A stretch of 64,000 nt of DNA from AP-15 sp963777435 (GTDB lineage Bacteria > Pseudomonadota > Alphaproteobacteria > ATCC43930 > CGMCC-115725). The stretch covers positions 1,054,001-1,118,000 of the forward strand of contig CAVZQT010000002.1 of the NCBI GenBank assembly GCA_963777435.1, read 5' to 3'. The position numbers were made by a program, and so were the translations under genes. Of the stretch, positions 32,053 through 41,677 are shown in pieces. A model generated the notes under the pieces. The model searched no databases. It was given only the letters and a program-made list of their open reading frames with translations, and was not told the DNA's origin. Each line of letters starts with the position of its first letter. The stretch's first letter is position 1.

Positions 32053-34412
32053 TTATTCCAAATCGGCCGCCTGCGTCAAATCTCGCCCAAGCGCTGCGGC
32101 TCGCCTCGACGGGTATTCCGAACTGACGGTGGATTGTTTCGCCGAGCTCATATGCCAGACGCGAGCGGGCGAGAGCGGCAGCTGGTTCGGCATCGCCGCG
32201 AACGAGGCCAGGGCATTAGCGACGGCGTTGGCCATTAGGCCGCCGATCGGGATGATGGCACCTTCGCCGGCCCCCTTGACGCCGAGCGGGTTGCTCGGGG
32301 ACCGGTAGTTTTCGAGCGCGATCGCTCGGATCTTCGGAAAGTCGGTCGCCGTCGGGATCAGGTAGTCGGCGAGATTGCCGGCCAGCAACTGCCCGTTTGT
32401 GTCGTAGACGAGGTGCTCAAGGAAGGCGCCGCCCAGCCCCTGGACCATGCCGCCGATTGCCTGGCCGTGCAAAGTCAACGGGTTGACGATCCGGCCGACA
32501 TCCTCGACGACGAGACAGTCGAGTAATTCGACATCGCCGGTACCCGGGTCGACCGCGACATGCGCCGCAGCCGATCCGTAGGTGTAGGTCAGCCGGTTGT
32601 CGTTGCCAAATGCGGTGGTGACCCGCAGCCCCTCCACGGCGAGCTCGGTAAATGTGATCGAACGCCCGTCAGGAGCGCGGGCGCATTGATCCGCCAGTTC
32701 GACCTGTTCGGCGGCACAGCCCAGCCGGGCACCGGCAGCGGCACGGATCTTGGCGAGCAGGAGATTCGCCGCCTCGAACACCGCTGACCCGCCGAGCACC
32801 GTCGAGCGGGACGCGAATGCGCCGTAGCCCTCGTCGAGAAACGGCGTCGAGCCGTGCAGGACGCGCACCTGCCCGAGCGGCAGGCCGAGCGTGTCCGCCG
32901 CGATCTGCGCCATTACGGTTTCGAGGCCCTGCCCAACTGCAGTCGAGCCGACATAGACCGAAACTGTGCCATCCGCCTCGAGGTCGAGCCGTGCGGTCTC
33001 CTTCGGACCGGCGCCGCCGCCCTCGATAAAGCACGCGACGGCAATGCCATGGTAGCGCCCCTCGATCTCGCGGCCTTGCAGCGCACGCTTTTCCTCCCAG
33101 CCGAACTCGGCGAGGCAGCGTTCGAGGGTTTCGCGGTAATCGCCGCTGTCGCACTCGGTATCGCCGACCGGACCGACCGGTTCCAGCCGCGGCAGCCGAT
33201 ATGGCATCTCGCCGCCGCCGATCAGGTTGCGCCGACGCATCTCGGCGCTGTCGATCCCCAGGTCGCGTGCCGCCAACTCGATCAGCCGCTCGCAAAAGAA
33301 CGAGCCCTCGTAGCGGCCGGGCCCGCGATAGGTGCCGGACGGTGTCTTATTGGTGAGCAGCGCTGTTGAGGTGATCCGGACATTCGGCACGCGATACGGG
33401 CCGGTCAGGCATTGCGCCAGGGTGCGAGGCTGGATTAGCCCATTGGTGCGGATATAGGCTCCGAGGTCGACGAACACCTGGCCTCGTATGCCGAGGATCG
33501 TGCCGTCGCTGCGGCAGGCGATCTCGATCTCGCAATCCGCCTCGCGCGCATGGTTCATCGCTGTCAGATGTTCGCGCCGGTCCTCGAGCCAGCGGACAGG
33601 GCGGCCGACATGCCGCGCGGCGAACGGGATCAGGAAGTCCTCGGGATAGAACTCGCCGCGAGCGCCAAAGCCGCCGCCAACATCGTTCTCGATCAGGTCG
33701 ACCTGGGCCGGCGACAGGCCCAGCATCACCGCCAAAGTATCGCGGTTGAAGAACGGCACCTTGGCGGCGCCCAGCACCGTCATCCGCCCTTGCGCCGCAT
33801 CCCATTCGGCCAGCACGCCGCGCGGCTCCATCGGCAGTGCCGTATGGCGCTGCACTGCGAACCGGTGGCACCCGACGTAGGCGGCGCCGCGAAATGCCGC
33901 GTCGGCATCGCCTTTGACCCCGGTAAAGATCATCGCGGTGTTTGTGCCGGCTTCTTCAAACAACAGGATGTCGCCTCGCCCGGAAACATGCCGATCCGGA
34001 ACCGGCGGCCGCTCTTCGATATCGAGCATGATCGCGCCGACCCCGTCCTCGGCCAGCGCCGGGCTGTCCGCCACCACGACGGCGATCGGCTCGCCGACAT
34101 AGCGCACGCGGTCGGACGCGATCGCCGGCTGCAGAAAGCGCTCGGTGCCGGGCAAGGGCAGTAGACGCAGCGGGATGCACGGCACGGCCCCGATGTCTTT
34201 TGCCGCGATGACGGCGCGCACCCCCAGCTATCGCAAGCGCGGCGGTGGCGTCGCTGGCGACGACGCGGCCATGCGCGACGGGGCTGCGCAGGATCGCCGC
34301 GTGCAGCATGCCCTCGCGCTTCAGATCGCCGACGAACTGGCCGCGGCCGCGCAGAAAGCGCAGATCCTCGATCCGCTCGACCGGGCTGCCGATATCGGTT
34401 TGTCCCGATCAT
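32053..34412 (-). pseudogene. Xanthine-dehydrogenase-family molybdopterin-binding large subunit, two one-base insertions
   Basis: The ATG at 34412 overlaps the stop of the small-subunit gene (ATGA). After MIGT an extra base in a 3-T run (34399-34401) shifts the frame to TDIGSPVERIEDLRFLRGRG, then MLHAAILRSPVAHGRVVASD. A second extra base in the 5-C run at 34221-34225 shifts it to VRAVIAAKDIGAVP and a long frame of 720 residues. Mo-cofactor motifs are DVGGGFGARGEFYPEDFLIP, SGTYRGPGRYEGSFFCERLI, VGSTAVGQGLETVMAQIAAD, and the catalytic Glu in LGVKGAGEGAIIPIGG. Corrected length is about 785 residues. It forms a CoxLMS-type heterotrimer with the next two genes. The homopolymer location makes sequencing error a serious alternative to decay. 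Confidence 0.86.
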
Positions 34413-34885
34413 GCCTTGTTGGCCTTCCGGTAGGCGGCGCGCGCTTCGAGCACCGCCTCGACGATCGGGATATAGCCGGTGCAGCGGCACAGATTGCCAG
34501 ACAGTGCAGAGCGGATGCGATCGGCGTCGGCATCGGGCTCCTCGGTTAAGAGCGCGTGCGCCGTTGTCAACATGCCGGGGGTGCAGAAGCCGCATTGCAG
34601 GGCGTGATGCTTGCGGAAGGCTGTCTGCAGCGGGCTCAACGCTTCGTCATTCGACAGGCCCTCGACGGTGACGACGTTCGCACCTTCGGCCTGCACCGTC
34701 AGCATCAGACAGGCGCGGACCGCGGCACCATCGACAATCACCGTACATGCACCGCAGGCGCCGTGCTCGCAGCCGAGATGGGTTCCGGTCAGGCTTAGTA
34801 AATCGCGCAGGCAATCGGCGAGGTGGAGGCGCGGCTCGACGTCGACCGTAACGGGATCACCGTTGATCCGGAAACTCACCCGCAT
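34409..34885 (-). CDS. [2Fe-2S] small subunit of a molybdenum hydroxylase (CoxS-like)
   Basis: 158 residues with two iron-sulfur modules. The plant-type ferredoxin domain ligands are in GCEHGACGACTVIVDG and the second cluster ligands are in LQCGFCTPGMLTTAH and SGNLCRCTGYIPIVEA. It carries electrons between the Mo site and FAD. It begins MRVSFRINGDPVTVDVEP at 34885, overlapping the M-subunit gene by 10 bases, and its stop overlaps the large-subunit start. The order M-S-L with overlaps shows one operon read from 35751 down to 32053. Confidence 0.93.
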   Translation of the reverse strand: MRVSFRINGDPVTVDVEPRLHLADCLRDLLSLTGTHLGCEHGACGACTVIVDGAAVRACLMLTVQAEGANVVTVEGLSNDEALSPLQTAFRKHHALQCGFCTPGMLTTAHALLTEEPDADADRIRSALSGNLCRCTGYIPIVEAVLEARAAYRKANKA

Positions 34886-35751
34886 CGCGCACTCCCCCGC
34901 TGAGCCGCGGCCCGCAAGCCGCGCTCGATTAGCGTCGCCACGAGGCCGCGACGGTAGGCGGCGTCGGCGTGCAAATCGTCCGGAGGGTTGACCTCGTCTG
35001 CGGCCATTGCCGCCGCCTGTCGGATCAGACCATCGTCGATGGCGCGGCCGTTCAGCAGGGTTTCTACCCTGGTCAGCCGGTGCGGGCGCTGGCAAGCACC
35101 GATTACTCCGACATGCGGATTGCTCAGCGCCCCCTGCCGATCCTCGTCATAAAACAGCAGGATGCCGGCAAGCGCAAAATCGCCCTCGCGCCGGGCATAT
35201 TTTCGGAAGCCCCAGCGCCGACCGCTCGGCCATTTCGGCAGGTGCAGCTCGGTGATGATCTCGTCGGGCTGGCGAAGCGTCGACAGCGGCCCGGTGAAAA
35301 AATCGCTGGCGCGTACCGTGCGCGATCCGGTCGGGCCGCGGAGGGTGATTTGGCCCTCGCAGGTCACCGCGACACCGGGCAATTCGGCCGCCGGGTAGGC
35401 ATGGGCAAGACTGCCCCCGACGGTGCCACGGTTGCGGATCTGGTAATGCGCGACATGGGCGATCGCCGCGCGCAACAGTGGATGCGCCGCCACCAGCCTC
35501 TGATCGTCCTCAATGTCGCGCCAGCGTACCAGCGCGCCGAGTCTGAAACCATCCTCGCCGACCGCAATATTGCCGAGCCCGGGCAGCCGCCGCAGATCAA
35601 CCAGCAGTGGCGGGGTCGCGAGGCGGAAGGCGAGAACCGGCATCAGGCTCTGTCCCCCGGCGATGACGCATGCCTCGGGGTTCGAGGCGAGCAAGTCGAT
35701 TGCTTCGCGAAGGGTAGCGGGGGCCTGGTAATCGAAGGCCGCGGGTTTCAT
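34876..35751 (-). CDS. FAD-binding medium subunit of a molybdenum hydroxylase (CoxM-like)
   Basis: 291 residues. The FAD motifs AGGQSLMPVLAFRLATPPLL and RNRGTVGGSLAHAYPAAELP (TxGGSxxxxxPxAxxP) are intact. The C-terminal CO-dehydrogenase flavoprotein part reads HVGVIGACQRPHRL. It begins MKPAAFDYQAPATLREAIDL at 35751. Together with the S and L subunits it would form a three-subunit aldehyde oxidase, CO dehydrogenase or N-heterocycle hydroxylase. The L subunit does not show the AYxCSFR loop of true CO dehydrogenase, so CO is unlikely as substrate. Confidence 0.92.
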   Translation of the reverse strand: MKPAAFDYQAPATLREAIDLLASNPEACVIAGGQSLMPVLAFRLATPPLLVDLRRLPGLGNIAVGEDGFRLGALVRWRDIEDDQRLVAAHPLLRAAIAHVAHYQIRNRGTVGGSLAHAYPAAELPGVAVTCEGQITLRGPTGSRTVRASDFFTGPLSTLRQPDEIITELHLPKWPSGRRWGFRKYARREGDFALAGILLFYDEDRQGALSNPHVGVIGACQRPHRLTRVETLLNGRAIDDGLIRQAAAMAADEVNPPDDLHADAAYRRGLVATLIERGLRAAAQRGSARCG

Positions 35752-36146
35752 TGCTGCGCCTTGCGCCGAGTGCGTGACCCTCAAACGGTCGCACGAGCAT
35801 CGCGAACTCGCAACTGCGTACCGAGAGACGCGCCAGGCCTGAGCAGGCTATCGGCGGTGCGCTTCGGGCTCAGAGCGCACCGCATCGCCACGACGGGTGC
35901 CCGATCGCGACCGCCCCCAATGAAATCCGCGCGATCCGGCCAGTCCCGATCTGACCCGGTGCGGGCTAAACGTGCGGGTGCCGGCCTCGCGCCAGGTTCG
36001 ACTATGCCCGCCGGTCGGTTCGGACGACACAGGGCTGCTGATGAGCCACTGCAAACACGTGCGCAGCTTACCGCTTCAGTCGCCGATTATGCTCGAGCGG
36101 CCGAGCGGCGCCCCTTGGCGCGGACCTGGAACCAGCTAATCCCAAA
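35752..36146. other. Intergenic, nothing recognised
   Basis: About 400 bases upstream of the molybdenum hydroxylase operon. It should hold that operon's promoter. No gene found. Confidence 0.35.
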
Positions 36147-36929
36147 TTACTGAGCGGCGGCGCGAAGCGGCTGTGCCGCCGCCACCGGGCGGTTGTCCCT
36201 GAGGAACCCGCGTACGTGGCGGAGCGCGATCTGGATCTGCCTAGGATTCGCTTTCCACGGGTAGAGGCTCACCTGCGCGTTTGGCGCAAGATACACGCTC
36301 TCCATTGCAACCACGTAGGGATGGCCAGGGACGTCATCCGGCAGCACGAGAATTGGCGTTTGGCAGTTGCGCACAAAATCGCGGCTTACGGTGTAGACAA
36401 AGTCGGCGCGATCACCGCGGTACATGTTGGTCAGGAACGCGTCGACCTGGGCCATCGTGATATCGGGGCGGCGTTCGCACAGTTCCGGGCCCCAGCTCTT
36501 CATATTGTTATTGTAGGAGAGATCGGGCATCTCGTGACGATAGCCGCTCGGCTGCACCGGCACCGCCGCGACGACGCGGCCGCCGGCGCGTTTGAGCAGG
36601 TTCCAGATAAACGGGCCCCCGATGCAGAAGCCAAGCACCATGAACTCGCGGATGCCCAGGTGATCCATTAGGCCGATATGATCGTCGGTATAAGCGTCCC
36701 ACGGCCGTGTGACTTCGAGCGGCCCTGTCAACTCCCCGCCCTTGGCGTTGCGCAGATCGGCAGCGATAACGCGAAACTCGCCCTTGAACTCGTCGAACGG
36801 GTTGAAAGGGTGCGTCGCGAGCCCCGCGACCGTCGAGTTGAGCCCGCCGCCTGGAATAACCAGAAGCGGGTATCCGGAGCCGGCTTCTTCGTAATGGATC
36901 CTAACTTGGCCTTTTTCATAGAACGGCAT
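36147..36929 (-). CDS. Alpha/beta-hydrolase with cysteine in the nucleophile elbow
   Basis: 260 residues, alpha/beta-hydrolase-1 fold: MPFYEKGQVRIHYEEAGSGY, PLLVIPGGGLNSTVA (oxyanion part), FRVIAADLRNAKGGE, and the elbow EFMVLGFCIGGPFIWNLLKR. The elbow reads G-F-C-I-G, placing Cys102 where most members have Ser. Cys is known at this place in dienelactone hydrolases, which act in chlorocatechol degradation. Late segments include ILVLPDDVPGHPYVVAMESV and the terminal helix HVRGFLRDN. The start at 36929 follows family practice; a long frame upstream has no homology. Confidence 0.82.
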   Translation of the reverse strand: MPFYEKGQVRIHYEEAGSGYPLLVIPGGGLNSTVAGLATHPFNPFDEFKGEFRVIAADLRNAKGGELTGPLEVTRPWDAYTDDHIGLMDHLGIREFMVLGFCIGGPFIWNLLKRAGGRVVAAVPVQPSGYRHEMPDLSYNNNMKSWGPELCERRPDITMAQVDAFLTNMYRGDRADFVYTVSRDFVRNCQTPILVLPDDVPGHPYVVAMESVYLAPNAQVSLYPWKANPRQIQIALRHVRGFLRDNRPVAAAQPLRAAAQ

Positions 36930-37496
36930 GCCAGCCTTCTCCAATGTTGAGGCCGCACCAGTATAGGTGCATTTGCAGCGGATCGCGCTCGACGAGGAAT
37001 ATCCCGTATCGAGTGGCGTGCGATCGTTTCTGGCCCTGTGCCCGGCTTTCGCGTGGCCTCGCGGTCCGGCGACGGTCTCCTTTCCGATCACATAGCCGGC
37101 GTTCGGCCTCGGTGCCGGCAACTGGCCAAACTGCCCCATTTTCGGCCATCGACTGAAGCCGGAGGCAGCGCCTCTGCGGATCAACCAACGTATTTGCCTT
37201 TCGACGCGCGAACTCGGCGATTACCTCTTGGATCTGCTTGACGCCCGAGGACCTGGTCCAGATCTGCCGCGATCGGGGGAACGTCGACTCGTCCTGGCCG
37301 GCACCCTGCAGGCCGGTCGCACCCATGAAAACACCAAGGTCATGGCGGTCGGGATGCCAGTGCAATAGGATCCCGAACGTTCTGGTACTGTTTATCGGGA
37401 CCGTCGCGGTGGCTTCGCGCTCCCGAAGCGAGACGGCGGGTATTTCGGCGGCGACATTGTCCTTGCAGCGGCGCCAGCGGAGCGCAAAAGGCCACC
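36930..37496. other. Intergenic region, no supported gene
   Basis: About 570 bases between divergent genes. Large frames run through it, but they are continuations of antisense frames and show no motif. Confidence 0.35.
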
Positions 37497-38767
37497 ATGA
37501 ACAGTCAAGAGACGCGTTCCTCCGACCCCGCACTGGCGCATCTCCCCCATCTGCTCCCGGAATTGGAGGCGCTTTACACCGATCTGCACGCCAATCCCGA
37601 GCTGTCGATGCAGGAGACCCGGACAGCCGGCGTGGCAGCGGACCGGCTGCGCACTGCCGGATACGAGGTGACGACGGCGGTCGGCAAGACCGGCGTTGTC
37701 GGGCTCCTGCGCAACGGCGACAGGATCGACGGTCATGCTGCGCGCCGACATGGATGCGTTGCCCGTCGAGGAGGCAACCGGCCTGCCCTATGCCAGCAAG
37801 GTTAAGGCCACGGATCGCGACGGGAAGACGGTGCCGGTTATGCATGCCTGCGGTCACGATATGCACGTCGCGTGGCTCGTCGGTGCGGCGACGCTGTTTG
37901 CGCAAGCCCGCGACACCTGGCGCGGGACTGTGATGGCGGTGTTCCAGCCGGCGGAGGAGACCGGGGAGGGCGCCCAGGCGATGATCGATGACGGGCTCTT
38001 CGACCGCTTCCCCAAACCCGAAATCGTGCTCGGCCAGCACGTGATGGTCGGACCGGCCGGAGCCATCGGCGGGTGCGCCGGTGTCATCACCTCCGCGGCC
38101 GACAGTCTGCAGATCCGCCTGTTCGGACGCGGCGCGCATGGCTCGATGCCGCAGGCCAGCATCGATCCCGTGGTGATGGCGGCGGCAACCGTCATGCGCC
38201 TGCAGACCATCGTTTCCCGCGAACTCGCCGCCGCCGAAGCCGCCGTGGTCACGATCGGCTCGCTGCAGGCCGGCACCAAGGAGAACGTCATTCCGGACGA
38301 GGCCATCATCAAGCTCAATGTACGCAGCTTCGACGAAGGGGTGCGCCAGCGCGTGCTCGCCGCGATCGAGCGGATCGTCAAGGCCGAGGCCGACGCCTCG
38401 GGCGCCCCCCGGCCGCCGGAGATCACGCATACTCGACCGCTATTCCCTGGTGGTCAACGATCCCGTGGCGAGCCGGCGCGTCGTCGACGCGTTCCGCCGC
38501 CATTTCTCCGCCGAGCAGGTGCGCGAGACCGGACCGGCGCCGGCGAGCGAGGATTTCGGATCGTTCGGCGCGGAATGGCACGTGCCGTCGGTGTTCTGGT
38601 TCGTCGGCGGTACCGACCCCGACCGCTACGCAAAGGCGAAGGAGACGGGCCGGCTCAACGAGATCCCGACCAACCACAATCCGCACTTTGCGCCGGTTAT
38701 CCATCCGACCTTGCAGACCGGCGTCGAGGCCTTGGTCGTCGCGGCGCGCGCTTGGTTAGCGCCATAG
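37497..38767 (+). pseudogene. M20/hippurate-hydrolase-type amidohydrolase, two frameshifts
   Basis: The gene starts MNSQETRSSDPALAHLPHLL with DLHANPELSMQETRTAGVAA. It shifts near 37722 to GSTVMLRADMDALPVEEATG, then VMHACGHDMHVAWLVGAATL (metal ligands His/Asp), FQPAEETGEGAQAMIDDG (Glu pair), GRGAHGSMPQASIDPVVMAA and GTKENVIPDEAIIKLNVRSF. It shifts again near 38427 to ILDRYSLVVNDPVASRRVVD, ending PTNHNPHFAPVIHP and AARAWLAP. Joined length is about 420 residues, normal for M20D peptidase-like amidohydrolases that cleave N-acyl amino acids such as hippurate, using two Zn or Mn ions. Otherwise it is well conserved, so an indel error cannot be excluded. Confidence 0.85.
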
Positions 38768-38775
38768 GGACTGCC

Positions 38776-39504
38776 ATGCTGCCGATCGCGTCGGTCGGGG
38801 GATCGCGGAGCGGCGGGTCGGCCGGTTTTGGGATGGGAGAGCCCGGAATGGGAACGCTCCTGCTGGTGCTCGACCTCATCGGTACTTTTGTCTTCGCGCT
38901 GAGCGGCGCGGCGGCGGGGGTCAAGCACCGGCTCGATCTGTTCGGGGTTCTGGTCCTGTCGTTTGCGGCAGGCAATGCCGGAGGCATCGGTCGCGACCTG
39001 CTGATCGGCTCAGTGCCGCCGGCAGCGATCAGCGATTGGCGCTATCTGGCCGTGTCGCTGCTCGCCGGGATCTTTACCTTCTGGCGGCCTTCCGTAATCG
39101 ATCGGCTGAACAGCCCGGTGCTCCTGTTCGACGCCGCGGGTCTGGCGCTCTTCGCGGTCTCCGGCACGCAGAAGGCGCTCGCCTTCGGCCTCAACCCGAT
39201 CATGTCCGCGCTCCTCGGCATGCTGACCGGGATCGGCGGGGGCATGACCCGCGATGTGCTCCTGGCCGAGATCCCCACCGTGCTGCGCGCCGATCTTTAC
39301 GCCGTCGCCGCCCTGGCCGGCGCGGCGGTGGTGGTGATCGGCGCCGCGCTGCGGCTTCCGTCGACCGCGGTGACGATTGCCGGCGCTGTTCTCTGCTTCG
39401 CGCTCCGGTTCGTGGCCATTCGCCGCGGCTGGCACCTTCCGGTCGCGGGGCGAACCCGGGGAACCGAGCACACCAGCACGCGCGCCGAAGGATCGGAAGG
39501 ATGA
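38776..39504 (+). CDS. TRIC-type cation channel / UPF0126 membrane protein (YadS-like)
   Basis: 242 residues. It consists of two repeats of three membrane helices with the signature glycine motifs AALSGAAAG-like (FVFALSGAAAGVKHRLDLFG), LSFAAGNAGGIGRDLLIG, ALFAVSGTQKALAFGLNPIM and GMLTGIGGGMTRDVLL. Family proteins are inner-membrane trimeric cation-permeable channels. The ATG at 38776 gives a long polar start; MGTLLLVLDLIGTF further in is an equally good start. It begins eight bases after the M20 gene and ends 20 bases before the next amidohydrolase, so it lies in one operon. Confidence 0.88.
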   Translation: MLPIASVGGSRSGGSAGFGMGEPGMGTLLLVLDLIGTFVFALSGAAAGVKHRLDLFGVLVLSFAAGNAGGIGRDLLIGSVPPAAISDWRYLAVSLLAGIFTFWRPSVIDRLNSPVLLFDAAGLALFAVSGTQKALAFGLNPIMSALLGMLTGIGGGMTRDVLLAEIPTVLRADLYAVAALAGAAVVVIGAALRLPSTAVTIAGAVLCFALRFVAIRRGWHLPVAGRTRGTEHTSTRAEGSEG

Positions 39505-39524
39505 CGGCGCGAGGAGACACTGAG

Positions 39525-40758
39525 ATGAATACCCTTGTTCTGGTGTGCGGCAACGTGTTCGACGGCATCTCCGATGCCCTAACCGGCCCAGCCGAGATTC
39601 TCGTCGAGGACAACCGGATTGCGAAGGTCGAGCGCTCGGTGGGCCGACCGCCCGGCGCACGGGTGATCGATCTCTCCGAGCGGACGGTGAGCCCCGGATT
39701 CATCGACACCCATGTCCATCTCACGATGGACGCCGCGAACCTCGCGCTGCAAACGCTCCAATCTTCCGCGGCCAAAGCGCTTAAGGGGCTGAGCCTCGCC
39801 CGCGAATACATGAACTACGGCTTTACGACCCTGCGCGATCTCGGCAGCGTCGATCCGGAATGGCCGACGGTCGATCTGCGCAACGCGCTCAATACCGGTC
39901 TTGTGGAAGGACCGCGGCTTTTCGTTGCCGCGCATATCATCAGCGCGAGCGCCGGCCATGGCGATCTCCGCGGCTTCTATGCCTCGCGCTGGACGTTTGC
40001 CGGTATCGGCGATTGCCGACGATCTCGGGAGCATCAGAGCGCTGGTGCGGCGCGAGCACACCTTTGGCAGCGACTGGATCAAGACCACCAATACCGGCGG
40101 CTATTTCAGCCCCGGCGACGATCCGGCGCGGGTGACGTGGTTCGACGACGAGATGGAAGCGCTGACATCGGCCGCCCATCAGTTCGGCATGCCTGTCGCC
40201 GTTCACACGGGCGCCGCCGAGGGCTGCAAGCAGGCCATCCGCTGCGGCGCGCGCAGCCTGGAGCACGCCTATCTCATAGACTCCGAGGGGATCGAGATGG
40301 CCGAGCGGGCGGGGGCCTATGTCGTCCCGACGATGCAGATGACCCAGGAAGACTTGCGCGGGCTGCAAACCGGCGCTCTTCGGTGCCAGGCGGTCTGGAA
40401 GTTCCGGCGGGATTACCAGCAAATTCTTACATCGCAACGGCTGCTGACCGGCAGCCAAGTCAAAGTCGGCTTCGGTACTGATTGCGGCATGTTCCCATTC
40501 AACCACGGCATCCTAGAATTCCAGGCCATGGTCAATGCCGGGCTGAGCCCCGTGCGCGCCCTCAAGGCAGCCACCAGCGTCGCCGCCGAACTGCTCGGCC
40601 GCGATGATCTTGGCGTGCTCGCCCCCGGCAAGCTCGCCGATATTGTTGCGATACCCGGCGATCCTATCGCCGACATCAGAGCCACGGCCAGAGTGGATTT
40701 CGTGATGAAGGACGGCGTCGTGTATCGTGCCACGGACCGTGGCGGTCAGCTCACCTGA
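39525..40758 (+). pseudogene. Metal-dependent amidohydrolase (imidazolonepropionase/prolidase-like), one frameshift
   Basis: The gene starts MNTLVLVCGNVFDGISDALT with GAGGAGACACTGAG before it. The metal-binding HxH lies in SPGFIDTHVHLTMDAANLAL. The frame shifts near 40005 and resumes AIADDLGSIRALVRREHTFG, SDWIKTTNTGGYFS, PVAVHTGAAEGCKQAIRCGA, ARSLEHAYLIDSEGIEM (His), VKVGFGTDCGMFPFNHGILE (Asp) and LGVLAPGKLADIVAIPGDPI. Total about 410 residues, the common length. It acts on a cyclic amide or dipeptide; the specific substrate is unknown. It overlaps the truncated transporter gene at its 3' end (8 bases, convergent). Confidence 0.84.
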
Positions 40759-41494
40759 AAATTACATCGGGCATTGCCGAGCCTCCCTGCGCCCCCATGA
40801 CCATCAGCGAGACCTTGATGGTCAGCCACAGATAGGGACCACGAAACGCCGAGAGCAGGTGAGCAATCCCGGGCTGCGCGCTGTTATTGCGCTGCTCCTC
40901 GAACGCTTGCAACTCCGGAATGCTGCGGCGGATCCACAGCACGAACAGGGCGGGCAATATGCCGACCATGAACAGTGCCCGCCACGCGATCGCTTCGGGC
41001 AGAACCGCATAGAGGCCGGCATAGACGAGCGCCGCCAATCCCGGACCGACTGCCGCGCCGGTTTGCACCAAGCCGACGCCGCGGCCGCGATACTTGTCGC
41101 GGATGACCTCACCCATCAGGACTGCGCCGGTGGCCCACTCGCCACCGAACCCGAGACCATGCAAGCCGCGCAGAATGAACAGCTGCTCGAAGTTCTGCGC
41201 GAAGCCGCAAAGGAAGGTGAAGACCGAATACCACAGGATCGCGATCTGCAGCATCCGCACGCGACCGAAACGGTCCGCAAGCGCGCCGGCAAACCAGCCG
41301 CCAAACGATGAGGCTACAACCGTGACGGTGCCGATCGTGCCGGCGGCGCCGGTCGACATCCCCCAGACCGCGATGATCGTGGGCACGACATAGCTGTACA
41401 GCTGCTGATCGAAGCCGTCCAAGGTCCAGCCGCCCCAGCAGGCGAGCATCGTCCGGCGTTCCCGCGAGGTTAGATCCCGTAGCCAGGCCAACAT
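40751..41494 (-). pseudogene. MFS transporter, N-terminal half only
   Basis: 247 residues, where about 430-450 are usual. The N-terminal six-helix bundle is intact: MLACWGGWTLDGFDQQLYSY, GTIGTVTVVASSFGGWFAGA, LADRFGRVRMLQIAILWYSV (the DRFGRR-type loop), LHGLGFGGEWATGAVLMGEV and FRGPYLWLTIKVSLMVMGA. Then the sequence breaks off into GGSAMPDVIFR and stops. The joint coincides with the 3' end of the amidohydrolase gene, so a deletion fused the two loci. The subgroup (AAHS-like) carries aromatic or organic acids. GGGAGGAAAA before the ATG is a strong ribosome site. Confidence 0.85.
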
Positions 41495-41677
41495 CGGGTT
41501 TTCCTCCCATCTGTACCGCTTTTGACCTATCGGCTGAGTTATCAGCGATCTGATCTTGGCCGGCCACGCACGTAGCTGCAGCCTGATGCGTTTGCGCTAG
41601 GCGGCCCTTTCCCATCACATTGTTACGATGCCGGGCGGGAACTGCTATGTTGCGGCCTTGCCCGGGAGGAGACTGCG

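Noticed and set aside
32053..35751. Carbon monoxide dehydrogenase (coxMSL proper)
   Set aside because: The large subunit has TYRGPGRYEG at the active-site loop, not the AYxCSFR of CO dehydrogenase.
36916..38430. Minus-strand open frame of about 500 codons
   Set aside because: Antisense to the M20 amidohydrolase gene, which has clear active-site motifs on the + strand.
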